Assembly: GCA_964591605.1 (NCBI GenBank)
Contig: CAZQEN010000202.1
Location: forward strand, 1-13,796
Direction: 5' to 3'
From: CAYLLT01 sp964591605
GTDB taxonomy: Bacteria > Planctomycetota > Phycisphaerae > UBA1845 > PWPN01
Length of the DNA: 13,796 bases
The position numbers and the translations under genes were made by a program. Shown in pieces: positions 4,509 to 11,350 of the stretch. Below the pieces are notes generated by a model. The model had not been told where the DNA came from and made no database searches. It was given only the letters and a program-made list of their open reading frames with translations. Position 1 is the stretch's first letter. Each line of letters opens with the position of its first letter.

Positions 4509-7016
4509 CTACTCCAGTTCGACTTCAATGGGTCCGACGTGCCAGATCTTCTCGCAGTATTCCCGGATCGAGCGGTCCGAGGAGAACGCGCCCATGCGGG
4601 CCACGTTCAGAATCGACATGCGCGTCCAGGCTTCCGCATCGCGGAAGGCCTGCCCGACGCGGTCCTGGCACTCGATGTAGGAGGCGTAGTCGCCCAGCAC
4701 CATGAATGGATCGTACTGCAGCAGCGAGTCCAGCAGCGGGCGGAAGAGATTCGTATCGCCCTGCGAGAAGAACCCCGAGCGGATCTGGTCGATCGCCTCC
4801 CGCAGCGACTCGTTGCAGTCGTAATACTGGCCCGGGGCGTACCCGGCCGAGCGCAGGAGCTGCACCTGCTCGGCGGTCAGCCCGAAGAGGAAGAAGTTCT
4901 CGTGCCCCACCGCGTCGCGGATCTCCACGTTCGCCCCGTCGAGCGTCCCGATAGTCAGCGCCCCGTTGAGGGCGAACTTCATGTTCCCCGTGCCCGACGC
5001 CTCCTTGCCGGCCGTCGAGATCTGCTCCGACAGGTCCGCCGCCGGGTAGATCCGCTGCCCGTTGGTCACGTTGAAATCGGGCAGGAACACCACCTTCAGC
5101 CGGCCGGCCACCGTCTCGTCCTCGTTGACCACCGCCGCCACCGAGTTGATCAGCTTGATGATCAGCTTGGCCATGAAATACCCCGGCGCCGCCTTGCCGC
5201 CGTAGATCACCGTCCGCGGCGTCACCGGCGCGTCGGGATTGCGGCGGATCCGGTTGTAGAGCGCGATCACGTGCAGCACGTTCAGATGCTGCCGCTTGTA
5301 CTCGTGGATCCGCTTGACCTGGATGTCGAACAGCGAATCCGGATCGACGCTCACCCCGGTGCGCTGGGCGATCAGCCGCGCCAGATCCGCCTTGTTCGCG
5401 CGTTTGATCTCCCGCCATTCCTTCCGGAACGCCGCGTCGCCTGCAAATGCCTCCAGCCGCGGCAGCTCCCGCTCGAGGTGGCTGGGCCAGGCATCGCCGA
5501 TCGACCGCGTGATGAGTTCCGACAGCCGCGGGTTCGCCAGCATCATCCAGCGCCGCGGCGTCACCCCGTTCGTCACGTTCAGGAACTTGTCAGGCCAGAG
5601 CTCGTGAAAATCTCGGAGCACGTCCTGCTTGAGCAGCTCCGAATGCAGGGCGGCCACGCCGTTGATCGCGTGACTCCCCACGCTCGCCAGGTGGGCCATC
5701 CGCACGTACCGCGGGCCGCTCTCGTCGATGAGCGACAGCCGCCCGATCCGCGCGTCGTCGCCCGGGTACAGCCCGCGCAGGTCATCGAGGAACCGCCGGT
5801 TGATCTCGTAGATGATCTCCAGGTGCCGCGGCAGCAGCTCCCCGAACATCGGCAGCGGCCACTTCTCGAGCGCCTCGGGCAGCAGGGTGTGATTGGTGTA
5901 GCCGAAGGTGGCCTGCGTGATCTGCCAGGCGTGGTCCCACTCGAGCTGGTGCACGTCCATCAGCAGCCGCATCAGCTCCGCCACCGCGATCGACGGATGC
6001 GTATCGTTCAACTGCACCGCGAAGAACTCGTGGAACGTCTCGACCGCCTGCCCGGAGCGCAGGTGGACGCGGAGCATGTTCTGCAGCGAGCACGAGACGA
6101 AGAAGTGCTGCTGCATGAGCCGGAGCCGCTTGCCCTGCACCGGCTCGTCGTTCGGATAGAGCACCTTGGTGATGCTCTCCGAGCTCACCTTCTGCTCGAC
6201 CGCCCCGTAGTAATCGCCCAGGTTGAACGCCTGGAAATCGAACGACTCGACGGCCTCGCCCTTCCAGAGCCGCAGCAGGTTCGCCATGTTCACGCGGTAG
6301 CCCGGCACCGGCGTGTCGTAGGCGATGCCCTTGACGACCTGCGCGGGGATCCAGCGCACGTGGTAGCGCCCGCGGCGGTCGTGGTAGCCCTCCGTATGGC
6401 CTCCAAAACCCACCTCGTGCGAGATCCCCGGCCGGGGAATCTCCCACGGGTTCCCGTTGCGCAGCCACTTGTCGGTGGTCTCTACCTGCCAGCCGTCGCG
6501 GATCGACTGATCGAAGATGCCGAACTCGTAGCGGATCCCGTAACCGACCGCCGGCACCTCGAGCGTCGCCAGCGAGTCCATGTAGCACGCGGCCAGCCGG
6601 CCCAGGCCGCCGTTGCCCAGCCCCGGCTCCTCCTCCTGCTGCACGAGCTGATCCAGGTCCAGGCCCAGGCTCGAGACCGCCTCCCGCACCTGCTCCTGGA
6701 TCCCCAGGTTGACCATGCAGTTGCCCAGGTGCGGCCCCACCAGAAACTCTGCCGAGAGGTAACTGACCACCCGGGTCGCCCGCCAGTGCAGCGTCTCCAC
6801 CGTGCACGTCCAGCGGTGCATGAGCCGGTCCCGCACCGTGCACGCCAGGGCCATGTACCAGTCGTTCAGGCTGGCCAGCCCGGGAACGCGTCCCTGCGTG
6901 TACTGCAGATGATCGACCAGGGCCCGCGCGAGCGCGTCGGGCGTGGTGGCCGTACGGTCATCGGGCGCCGGGCCGCTCCGCGCGGGGGCCCGCCGCTTGT
7001 TGCTTGTGATGTTCAT
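4509..7016 (-). CDS. glgP: Glycogen/alpha-glucan phosphorylase
   Basis: An 835-residue cytosolic enzyme of glycosyltransferase family 35. It releases glucose-1-phosphate from the non-reducing ends of glycogen or maltodextrin using phosphate and pyridoxal phosphate. The length is normal for the family. The N-terminal part has the signature GLGNGGLGRLAACYMDS (132-148) followed by GYGIRYEFGIFDQ. The PLP-attachment motif is EASGTGNMKF, with the Schiff-base lysine at residue 680, then LNGALTIGTLDGANVEI. A Gly stands where many relatives have Ser (TSNMKF), which the family pattern allows. The motifs QVKRIHEYKRQ and DFNVTNGQR are also present. The start is supported by GAGGTGA just upstream of the ATG. 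The gene follows a 171-bp spacer after the small membrane protein gene, so it may have its own promoter. The downstream side is the gene-free repeat region. No other glycogen gene is in the window. Confidence 0.97.
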   Translation of the reverse strand: MNITSNKRRAPARSGPAPDDRTATTPDALARALVDHLQYTQGRVPGLASLNDWYMALACTVRDRLMHRWTCTVETLHWRATRVVSYLSAEFLVGPHLGNCMVNLGIQEQVREAVSSLGLDLDQLVQQEEEPGLGNGGLGRLAACYMDSLATLEVPAVGYGIRYEFGIFDQSIRDGWQVETTDKWLRNGNPWEIPRPGISHEVGFGGHTEGYHDRRGRYHVRWIPAQVVKGIAYDTPVPGYRVNMANLLRLWKGEAVESFDFQAFNLGDYYGAVEQKVSSESITKVLYPNDEPVQGKRLRLMQQHFFVSCSLQNMLRVHLRSGQAVETFHEFFAVQLNDTHPSIAVAELMRLLMDVHQLEWDHAWQITQATFGYTNHTLLPEALEKWPLPMFGELLPRHLEIIYEINRRFLDDLRGLYPGDDARIGRLSLIDESGPRYVRMAHLASVGSHAINGVAALHSELLKQDVLRDFHELWPDKFLNVTNGVTPRRWMMLANPRLSELITRSIGDAWPSHLERELPRLEAFAGDAAFRKEWREIKRANKADLARLIAQRTGVSVDPDSLFDIQVKRIHEYKRQHLNVLHVIALYNRIRRNPDAPVTPRTVIYGGKAAPGYFMAKLIIKLINSVAAVVNEDETVAGRLKVVFLPDFNVTNGQRIYPAADLSEQISTAGKEASGTGNMKFALNGALTIGTLDGANVEIRDAVGHENFFLFGLTAEQVQLLRSAGYAPGQYYDCNESLREAIDQIRSGFFSQGDTNLFRPLLDSLLQYDPFMVLGDYASYIECQDRVGQAFRDAEAWTRMSILNVARMGAFSSDRSIREYCEKIWHVGPIEVELE

Positions 7017-7187
7017 GGTTCACCTCACGCGACCGGACCGGCGACCCCCGCCCGTACCGGGCGTCACCCCCCCTGCCGCGCGCTGCCGCGAACGAGACAT
7101 GCGGTCATCGGGCGCGCCGCCCCGATGGTGCTGCCCGCGGGTCCGCCGCCCCCCGCAGGGCCGCCGCGGGCCGCCGGACGCAAACCG
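7017..7187. other. Spacer upstream of glgP
   Basis: This 171-bp, very GC-rich spacer holds the glgP ribosome-binding site (minus strand GAGGTGA at 7020-7026) and the inverted repeat at 7133-7171. I see no clear -35/-10 pair. Low-complexity C-runs make hairpin calls unreliable. Confidence 0.4.
7133..7171 (-). terminator. Possible hairpin after the small membrane protein gene
   Basis: GCCCGCGG (7133-7140) and CCGCGGGC (7164-7171) are perfect 8-bp inverted arms with a 23-base loop, 16 bases past the stop of the upstream gene. No T-run follows. It could end the fmdB cluster transcript before glgP, or be a by-product of base composition. Confidence 0.3.
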
Positions 7188-7415
7188 TCACGCCGCCCAC
7201 TGGTAGAGGAGCAGGAGCGACACGCCGACCGCGTACATGCCGACGACGATGCTGACGAAACTCACGAGCGAGGCAAGAGCGATCTCACGAACGCTCTCGC
7301 ACTTGGTGGCCTTGTAGACGACCGCGATGCACAGGCACAGCGGCAGAAGCAGCAGCATCTGCTGCGTCTTGGTCAGAATGACCGGCGTCAGAAAGACCGC
7401 CAGAATGCCGTCCAT
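7188..7415 (-). CDS. Small membrane protein, unknown function
   Basis: A 75-residue protein with two hydrophobic segments, about residues 18-36 (QQMLLLLPLCLCIAVVYKA) and 46-72. They are joined by a short charged loop with KCESVREI. It is likely an inner-membrane hairpin protein. No motif identifies a function. It begins only 2 bp after the stop of the preceding membrane-protein gene (TGA TC ATG), with the G-rich tail of that gene as the likely ribosome-binding site, so translation is probably coupled. The pairing suggests that both proteins work together in the membrane, which is inference from position alone. I have the impression that such pairs recur in planctomycetes, but this is not checked. 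Confidence 0.72.
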   Translation of the reverse strand: MDGILAVFLTPVILTKTQQMLLLLPLCLCIAVVYKATKCESVREIALASLVSFVSIVVGMYAVGVSLLLLYQWAA

Positions 7416-7417
7416 GA

Positions 7418-7861
7418 TCAGCCGCCCCCCCTTCTGGGAACCGTGGCCGGCGCGGCCCGCACCGGGGCCGCCGCGCCCGCCCCGCGCCGGTCCGCCCGCA
7501 CGAGCACGTCGAAGATGATCAGGATGTTGAGCATCCCGCAGATCCCGGTGTATACCACAGAGATCTCTTCAGAAGGGCCGTAGCCGATTCGCAGGTAGGG
7601 TTCCGATTCCGGCGGATCCGCCACGAAACGGCTGATGGTCAGCGCCACCAGGGTGTGCCCCCCCGCGCAGATCTGGCCGGCGAACCAGGCGGTCCGACCG
7701 TCGGGGTCGATCGTGTTCTTCACGCCGCCGATCGCCACCCCCGTCCAGAACGTGCACGTGATCGCCACGATGAAGATGATCCCCCGCACCCGCTCGCCGA
7801 TGTACAGATGGCCCAGCCCCGGCAGCAGCCAGGTGAGCAGGCCGGCGATGGGAGCACGCAT
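7418..7861 (-). CDS. Multi-pass membrane protein, possibly DUF6677-like
   Basis: A 147-residue protein from the ATG at 7861. It opens MRAPIAGLLTWLLPGLGHLY followed by IGERVRG, a segment recalling small TM2/DUF-type membrane proteins with a PGLGHLYIG turn. Further hydrophobic segments lie near residues 26-46, 60-80 and 98-118, and the last 25 residues are a low-complexity Arg/Ala/Pro tail. The family name is a recollection and uncertain; biochemical function is unknown. The frame stays open upstream to an ATG at 8011, but that start would overlap most of fmdB and add a basic, non-conserved-looking leader, so it is rejected. A GTG at 7894 with GAGG nine bases before it is a second candidate, because the ATG at 7861 has a poor ribosome-binding site. 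It lies between fmdB (52 bp upstream) and the small membrane gene (2 bp downstream). Confidence 0.75.
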   Translation of the reverse strand: MRAPIAGLLTWLLPGLGHLYIGERVRGIIFIVAITCTFWTGVAIGGVKNTIDPDGRTAWFAGQICAGGHTLVALTISRFVADPPESEPYLRIGYGPSEEISVVYTGICGMLNILIIFDVLVRADRRGAGAAAPVRAAPATVPRRGGG

Positions 7862-7913
7862 CAGGGTTCGGTCGCTGGAGGGTGAAGATGGCACGAAGCG
7901 CAGCCTCGCAAAG

Positions 7914-8138
7914 TTAGTCGAACTGGCAGGAGCCCTCGGGATTGCCGCACCGCCCGCACGGCCCCGCCGCCGCGGACGCCGCCGGACTGCCCTGCCCCTG
8001 CCGGGCGGCAAACACGCTCAGACGCCGCCGCACCTTCGGGCTCTCGCACGCCGGACACTTCACCGACTGGCTCGACGAGCGCACGAGCTCCTCGAACTCC
8101 TTCTCACACGAGCTGCACTCATACTCGTAGATCGGCAT
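7914..8138 (-). CDS. FmdB-family zinc-ribbon regulatory protein
   Basis: A 74-residue protein with the hallmark start MPIYEYECSSCEKEFE and a second knuckle KCPACESP. Cys8, Cys11, Cys28 and Cys31 would bind one zinc ion. The tail CGRCGNPEGSCQFD adds Cys61, Cys64 and Cys71, a Gly/Cys-rich ending common in the family. FmdB-type proteins are called putative regulators after an early report in methylotrophs, but their molecular role is largely unknown; nucleic-acid or ribosome association is speculation. The ATG has AGGCGGGA immediately upstream, and a promoter-like site lies 30-60 bp upstream. It leads the cluster with the two membrane proteins. Confidence 0.9.
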   Translation of the reverse strand: MPIYEYECSSCEKEFEELVRSSSQSVKCPACESPKVRRRLSVFAARQGQGSPAASAAAGPCGRCGNPEGSCQFD

Positions 8139-8166
8139 TCCCGCCTGTTCTCCGTGAAGTGGTGGA

Positions 8167-8195
8167 AGTATAGGGACTTACGAAACTCGACGCAA
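8167..8195 (-). promoter_or_regulatory. Sigma-70-like promoter of the fmdB cluster
   Basis: On the minus strand TTGCGT (8190-8195) and TATACT (8167-8172) are separated by exactly 17 bases. The -10 matches five of six consensus positions, the -35 three of six. It lies in the only A/T-richer spot of the 69-bp spacer, giving a leader of roughly 20 nt before fmdB. Confidence 0.5.
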
Positions 8196-8207
8196 GGCAC
8201 ACCCCGG

Positions 8208-10091
8208 CTACCGGTCGCCCGAGGGAGCGGGCGCCCCGCCCACATCCTGCCCCGATCGGTTGAAGAACTCCGCAACGGGCTTCTGGATCGCCCGTGGAAT
8301 CGCCTCTTTGGCGATCGCGTCGCTCACATCGCGCTGCGCGGCAATCGTCGCGTCCCGGTATTCAGGTGTGGCCCCGCCCCTGAACTGCTCCCCGTCGATG
8401 AACTGCTGCGAGATGATGTGCCCCGGCGTCGTGTTCACCGGAGCGCGCTTCTGGACCGTCTTGGTATCGGTCTTCTCGAGATCGGCCAGTCCGCCGGCGC
8501 CCCGGCCGAGCTGCCCCATGCCGCCCCCGATCTGGTTCGGGTTGCGCATCCCGCCACCCTGACACTTCTGGCAGGCCTGGCCGTTGATCTGGCCGGTGCC
8601 CTGGCAATCGGGGCAGTTCTCACCCAGCTTGTCCTTGAGCGAATCGAGATCGGCCATGCCGGCCTGGAGCTCGCCCAGCTCCTGCTGCAGCGCCTCCATG
8701 TCCGAGAGCTGCTGAGCGGCCTCCGCGAGGCCCTGCTGGCCGCCCTGCGACTGATCGCTGCCCTCCTGCCCGGATTGACCCTGCTGGTTCTGGCCCTTCT
8801 GACCCTTCTCACCCTGCTGAGCCTGCTGCGCCTGTTGACCCTGCTGGGCCTGCTGACCCTTCTTGGCCTGGGCATCGCGGGCCATGTTCTGCGCGAGCTT
8901 CTTGGCCGCCTCCGCCGCGTCGCTGCGCTTCTTGAGCTGGTTGATCAGCTTCTGTGCATCCTGCGGAGTCAGGCCCTTCTCCTGCAGCTTCTTGGCGACT
9001 GCATCCAGATCCTTGTTCTTGATCTGCTCGAGCGCCTGCTTGATCTCATCCTGGCTCATGCCCTGCTGAGCCAGTTCGTCACGCGACTTCTTCTCGTCCT
9101 GCGCGATTCTGTTGATCTTGTCCGACAGCTCCTTGAGCTGAGCCTGCATCTGCTCGGCCCGCTGCTGTTCCTGAGGCGTCTTGGGCTCCTTCGACAGCTC
9201 GCTCTGGATCTGCTTGAGCGAATCCTGAGCGCCTTTGAAGTCGCCCTGCGCCAGCGACTGGGCCAGGTCGTTGACCGGCGTCTTTCCGGCGCTTTGCTGG
9301 TCCGCCAGGCGCCGCATCATCTTCTGGAACTCTTCGACCTTGGCCACGTCCGGTTCGTTGCGGCGCTGCTCGAGCTTGTCGGCCAGCTTCTCGACCTTCT
9401 TGATCGCCTCGCGGCGCACGTCGGCCGGCGTTTCGAGCCTGGCGTCCTGGAGGGGATCGAGTTGTTCCAGATCCTTCTTGAGTGAGGGGTTCTTCTCGCT
9501 CAGCTTCTTGATCTGCTCGTTGAGGATCGGGCGCATCACGGCCTGCGTCCGCTGCACCTGCTGCTGGCGCTGGATCTCCTGCTCGCGCACCTCCTGCTTA
9601 CCGGACAGATCCACGACCGGGAACAGCCAGAAGAACAGCCACGCTGCGGCGAGGGTCCCGCCCGCCCAGCCGGCCGACCGCGGGAAGTGCAACGGCAGGT
9701 GCCGGCCCACCGTGACGCGGGCCGCTGTCCGCTCTGCATCCGCCACCACCGCCCGCGCGAATGGATCGTCGTTCCGCTCGCAGTAGAGCCCGCTGCTGAT
9801 CCGCTCGCGCAATCCGGCCGCCTCGTCCAGCCGGGCCGCGGCGGTCAACAGCTTCTCGCGGGTGAGCAGGCTCCAGACGACCGACGCAACCAGCGCGGCG
9901 GCCCCCAGCCCCAGCGCGCTCCAGCCCAGCAGCGGGCCCGGATGCGCCATCGACAGCCACAATCGATCGAGCAGCACCAGGACGATGAACACGGCTGCCG
10001 CCGCGGCCGTGGCATAGCCGAGAGCCGCCAGCCAACGATTGAGCCACAGCCGCCGCTGCGCCTGCCGGACGGGACGCTGGAGAATCGTCAT
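8208..10091 (-). CDS. Gln-rich coiled-coil membrane protein with DnaJ-like CxxCxGxG module (DUF4175-like)
   Basis: A 627-residue protein of unknown function. Order of parts: two transmembrane helices (about 20-42 and 53-76), a 65-residue soluble loop, a third helix (about 141-161), then a long charged, Gln/Lys/Glu-rich region predicted as coiled coil (165-405). Next come a low-complexity Gln/Gly stretch (408-455, units such as QQAQQGQQAQQ), a short helix, and a zinc-finger-like pair of knuckles CPDCQGTG (Cys493, Cys496) and CQKCQGGG (Cys507, Cys510). A Gly-rich linker follows, and a C-terminal tail with TPEYRDATIAAQRDV. The layout resembles large planctomycete DUF4175-type proteins, often found near MoxR/BatA genes, but no such genes are in this window. 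The knuckles match two of the four CxxCxGxG repeats of DnaJ and would bind one zinc. The ATG at 10091 is preceded by AGGGG at a fair distance. It is upstream of, and perhaps co-transcribed with, the fmdB cluster. Confidence 0.82.
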   Translation of the reverse strand: MTILQRPVRQAQRRLWLNRWLAALGYATAAAAAVFIVLVLLDRLWLSMAHPGPLLGWSALGLGAAALVASVVWSLLTREKLLTAAARLDEAAGLRERISSGLYCERNDDPFARAVVADAERTAARVTVGRHLPLHFPRSAGWAGGTLAAAWLFFWLFPVVDLSGKQEVREQEIQRQQQVQRTQAVMRPILNEQIKKLSEKNPSLKKDLEQLDPLQDARLETPADVRREAIKKVEKLADKLEQRRNEPDVAKVEEFQKMMRRLADQQSAGKTPVNDLAQSLAQGDFKGAQDSLKQIQSELSKEPKTPQEQQRAEQMQAQLKELSDKINRIAQDEKKSRDELAQQGMSQDEIKQALEQIKNKDLDAVAKKLQEKGLTPQDAQKLINQLKKRSDAAEAAKKLAQNMARDAQAKKGQQAQQGQQAQQAQQGEKGQKGQNQQGQSGQEGSDQSQGGQQGLAEAAQQLSDMEALQQELGELQAGMADLDSLKDKLGENCPDCQGTGQINGQACQKCQGGGMRNPNQIGGGMGQLGRGAGGLADLEKTDTKTVQKRAPVNTTPGHIISQQFIDGEQFRGGATPEYRDATIAAQRDVSDAIAKEAIPRAIQKPVAEFFNRSGQDVGGAPAPSGDR

Positions 10092-10318
10092 CGGTCAGCC
10101 CCTGTGGGTGGAATCCCCTCCATCATACGCTTCTATACGTATATGGGAAGAGCGGGTGCGGCGTTTCAACCGCCGCCGCCCCGTTATATCGGACAAAACC
10201 TGCAAGTCGTTGCTACTTCAAGATATACGATATGCAGAGCGCATGCGGCGCACGGCCAGCACCTTGCTGAACGGGCTCCCGCCGCCTCAGCCGCAAGGGG
10301 AGTGGCGTCCGGGCAGGC
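10092..10318. other. Spacer between the nifJ unit and the membrane-protein gene
   Basis: This 227-bp spacer contains the promoter candidate described below and is relatively A/T-rich around 10110-10235. No classical terminator with a T-run follows the upstream gene; a small CAGCA/TGCTG hairpin near 10258-10270 is too weak to call. No gene or RNA was recognised. Confidence 0.45.
10134..10169 (-). promoter_or_regulatory. Candidate promoter with overlapping palindrome
   Basis: On the minus strand TTGAAA (10164-10169) and CATATA (10140-10145) are 18 bases apart. The 10-bp perfect palindrome TATACGTATA (10134-10143) overlaps the -10 and could be an operator. The start codon at 10091 would lie about 40-45 nt downstream of initiation. 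Confidence 0.35.
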
Positions 10319-11323
10319 TCAGACCAGGCTCTCGGGCCCCCAGGTCTGCAAAACCTTCATGTAGCTCGCCCGGTTGAACGGGCTCGGATCGGGACACTTG
10401 AGGAAGCTCATGCTCCCCTGCATCTGCCGCAGCGAGTCGTACTCGTGATCCTCGAGCCAGGCCGCCAGCTCGTTGCGCAGCACGGCGACGTACCCCGGCC
10501 CTCGCTGCAGCAGCGCCGAGACCATCTGCACGCCCTGCGCTCCGCACATGACCGCCTTGACCACATCGGTCACCGTGTGCACGCCGCCCGTGACGGCCAG
10601 CGACGCCTGCACGCGCCCGGCCAGCAGGGCCAGCCACCGCAGCCGCAGCGGCAGCTCCGACGAGTCCGACAGACTCAGCCGCGAGACGATCTCCAGCCCC
10701 TCGACATCAATATCGGGATGGTAGAACCGGTTGAACAGCACCAGCCCGGCGGCCCCGGCCTCATCCAGCCGGCTCGCCAGGTTCAGCAGCGACGTGTAGA
10801 ACGGCGAGAGCTTCACCGCGACCGGAATCCGCACCGCCCGTTTGACCGTGGTGACCATCTCGATCGTCCGCTGCTCGAGCGCCTCGCCCGGCATCTGCGC
10901 GTCCGTGGGCAGCGCATAGATGTGCAGCTCGATCGCATCCGCGCCCGCCTGTTCGAGAAGTCTGGCGTTGTCGAGCCACCCACCCAGCGTCACCCCGTTG
11001 AGCGACGCGACCACGGGGATGTCCACCGCCTTCTTCAGCTCGCGGATCTTCTCGAGGTATTCATCCGGCCCGAGCACGAAGTCTTCGGGATCCGGGAAGT
11101 AGCTTAGCGCCTCCGCATTGGAGTGCGCAACCGAATCGATCGAGCGGCTCGTCGCCATCTCCTCCGCAACGAGCTGCTCCTCGAACAGCGAGCGCATCAC
11201 CACCATCGATGCGCCGGCATCTTCGAGGCGGCGAACGCCGTCCGCATGATCGGCCATCGGCCCCGCCCCTGAGATGAACGGGTTGGCCAGCTTGAAGCCC
11301 AGGTACGTTGTCGAGAGATCCAT
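10319..11323 (-). CDS. Dihydroorotate-dehydrogenase-like FMN protein lacking the catalytic Cys
   Basis: A 334-residue TIM-barrel protein of the dihydroorotate dehydrogenase superfamily, class 1A-like. Seen in order: NPFISGAGPMA (14-24), a shortened barrel with PVVASLNG (103-110), IELHIYALPTD (131-141), the FMN-contacting strand PVAVKLSPF with Lys171, and the phosphate-binding region TGGVHTVTD plus GAQGVQMVSALL (245-272). In true class 1A PyrD the segment at 131-141 reads like ELNLSCPN, with the active-site cysteine. Here no Cys is present there, so orotate synthesis is doubtful. It starts 27 bp after nifJ with a strong GGAGGT site (11331-11336), so both form one unit. I recall such PyrD-like genes beside nifJ in other anaerobes, hinting at a role with ferredoxin-linked redox chemistry. 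That role is not established. Confidence 0.88.
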   Translation of the reverse strand: MDLSTTYLGFKLANPFISGAGPMADHADGVRRLEDAGASMVVMRSLFEEQLVAEEMATSRSIDSVAHSNAEALSYFPDPEDFVLGPDEYLEKIRELKKAVDIPVVASLNGVTLGGWLDNARLLEQAGADAIELHIYALPTDAQMPGEALEQRTIEMVTTVKRAVRIPVAVKLSPFYTSLLNLASRLDEAGAAGLVLFNRFYHPDIDVEGLEIVSRLSLSDSSELPLRLRWLALLAGRVQASLAVTGGVHTVTDVVKAVMCGAQGVQMVSALLQRGPGYVAVLRNELAAWLEDHEYDSLRQMQGSMSFLKCPDPSPFNRASYMKVLQTWGPESLV

Positions 11324-11350
11324 GATGTCAACCTCCAGGTTGTCGATTCG

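Noticed and set aside
4509..7016. Gly in place of Ser in the phosphorylase PLP motif as a sign of inactivity
   Set aside because: The family pattern allows Gly or Ser at that position, and all other catalytic features including Lys680 are intact.
3921..7583. Plus-strand open frame of 1220 codons
   Set aside because: It lies antisense to glgP and runs through the tandem repeats. Its protein is dominated by Arg, His, Val and Leu runs without any domain, which is what the reverse strand of a GC-rich gene gives. glgP on the minus strand has unmistakable family motifs.
7418..8011. Longer start of the membrane protein at 8011
   Set aside because: It would overlap most of fmdB and add about 50 basic, low-complexity residues ahead of a natural membrane-protein start at 7861.
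7635..9485. Plus-strand open frame of 616 codons with Leu-rich runs
   Set aside because: It is antisense to the Gln-rich coiled-coil gene. The Leu runs are the complement of Gln/Lys/Glu codons. No signal, domain or ribosome-binding site supports it.
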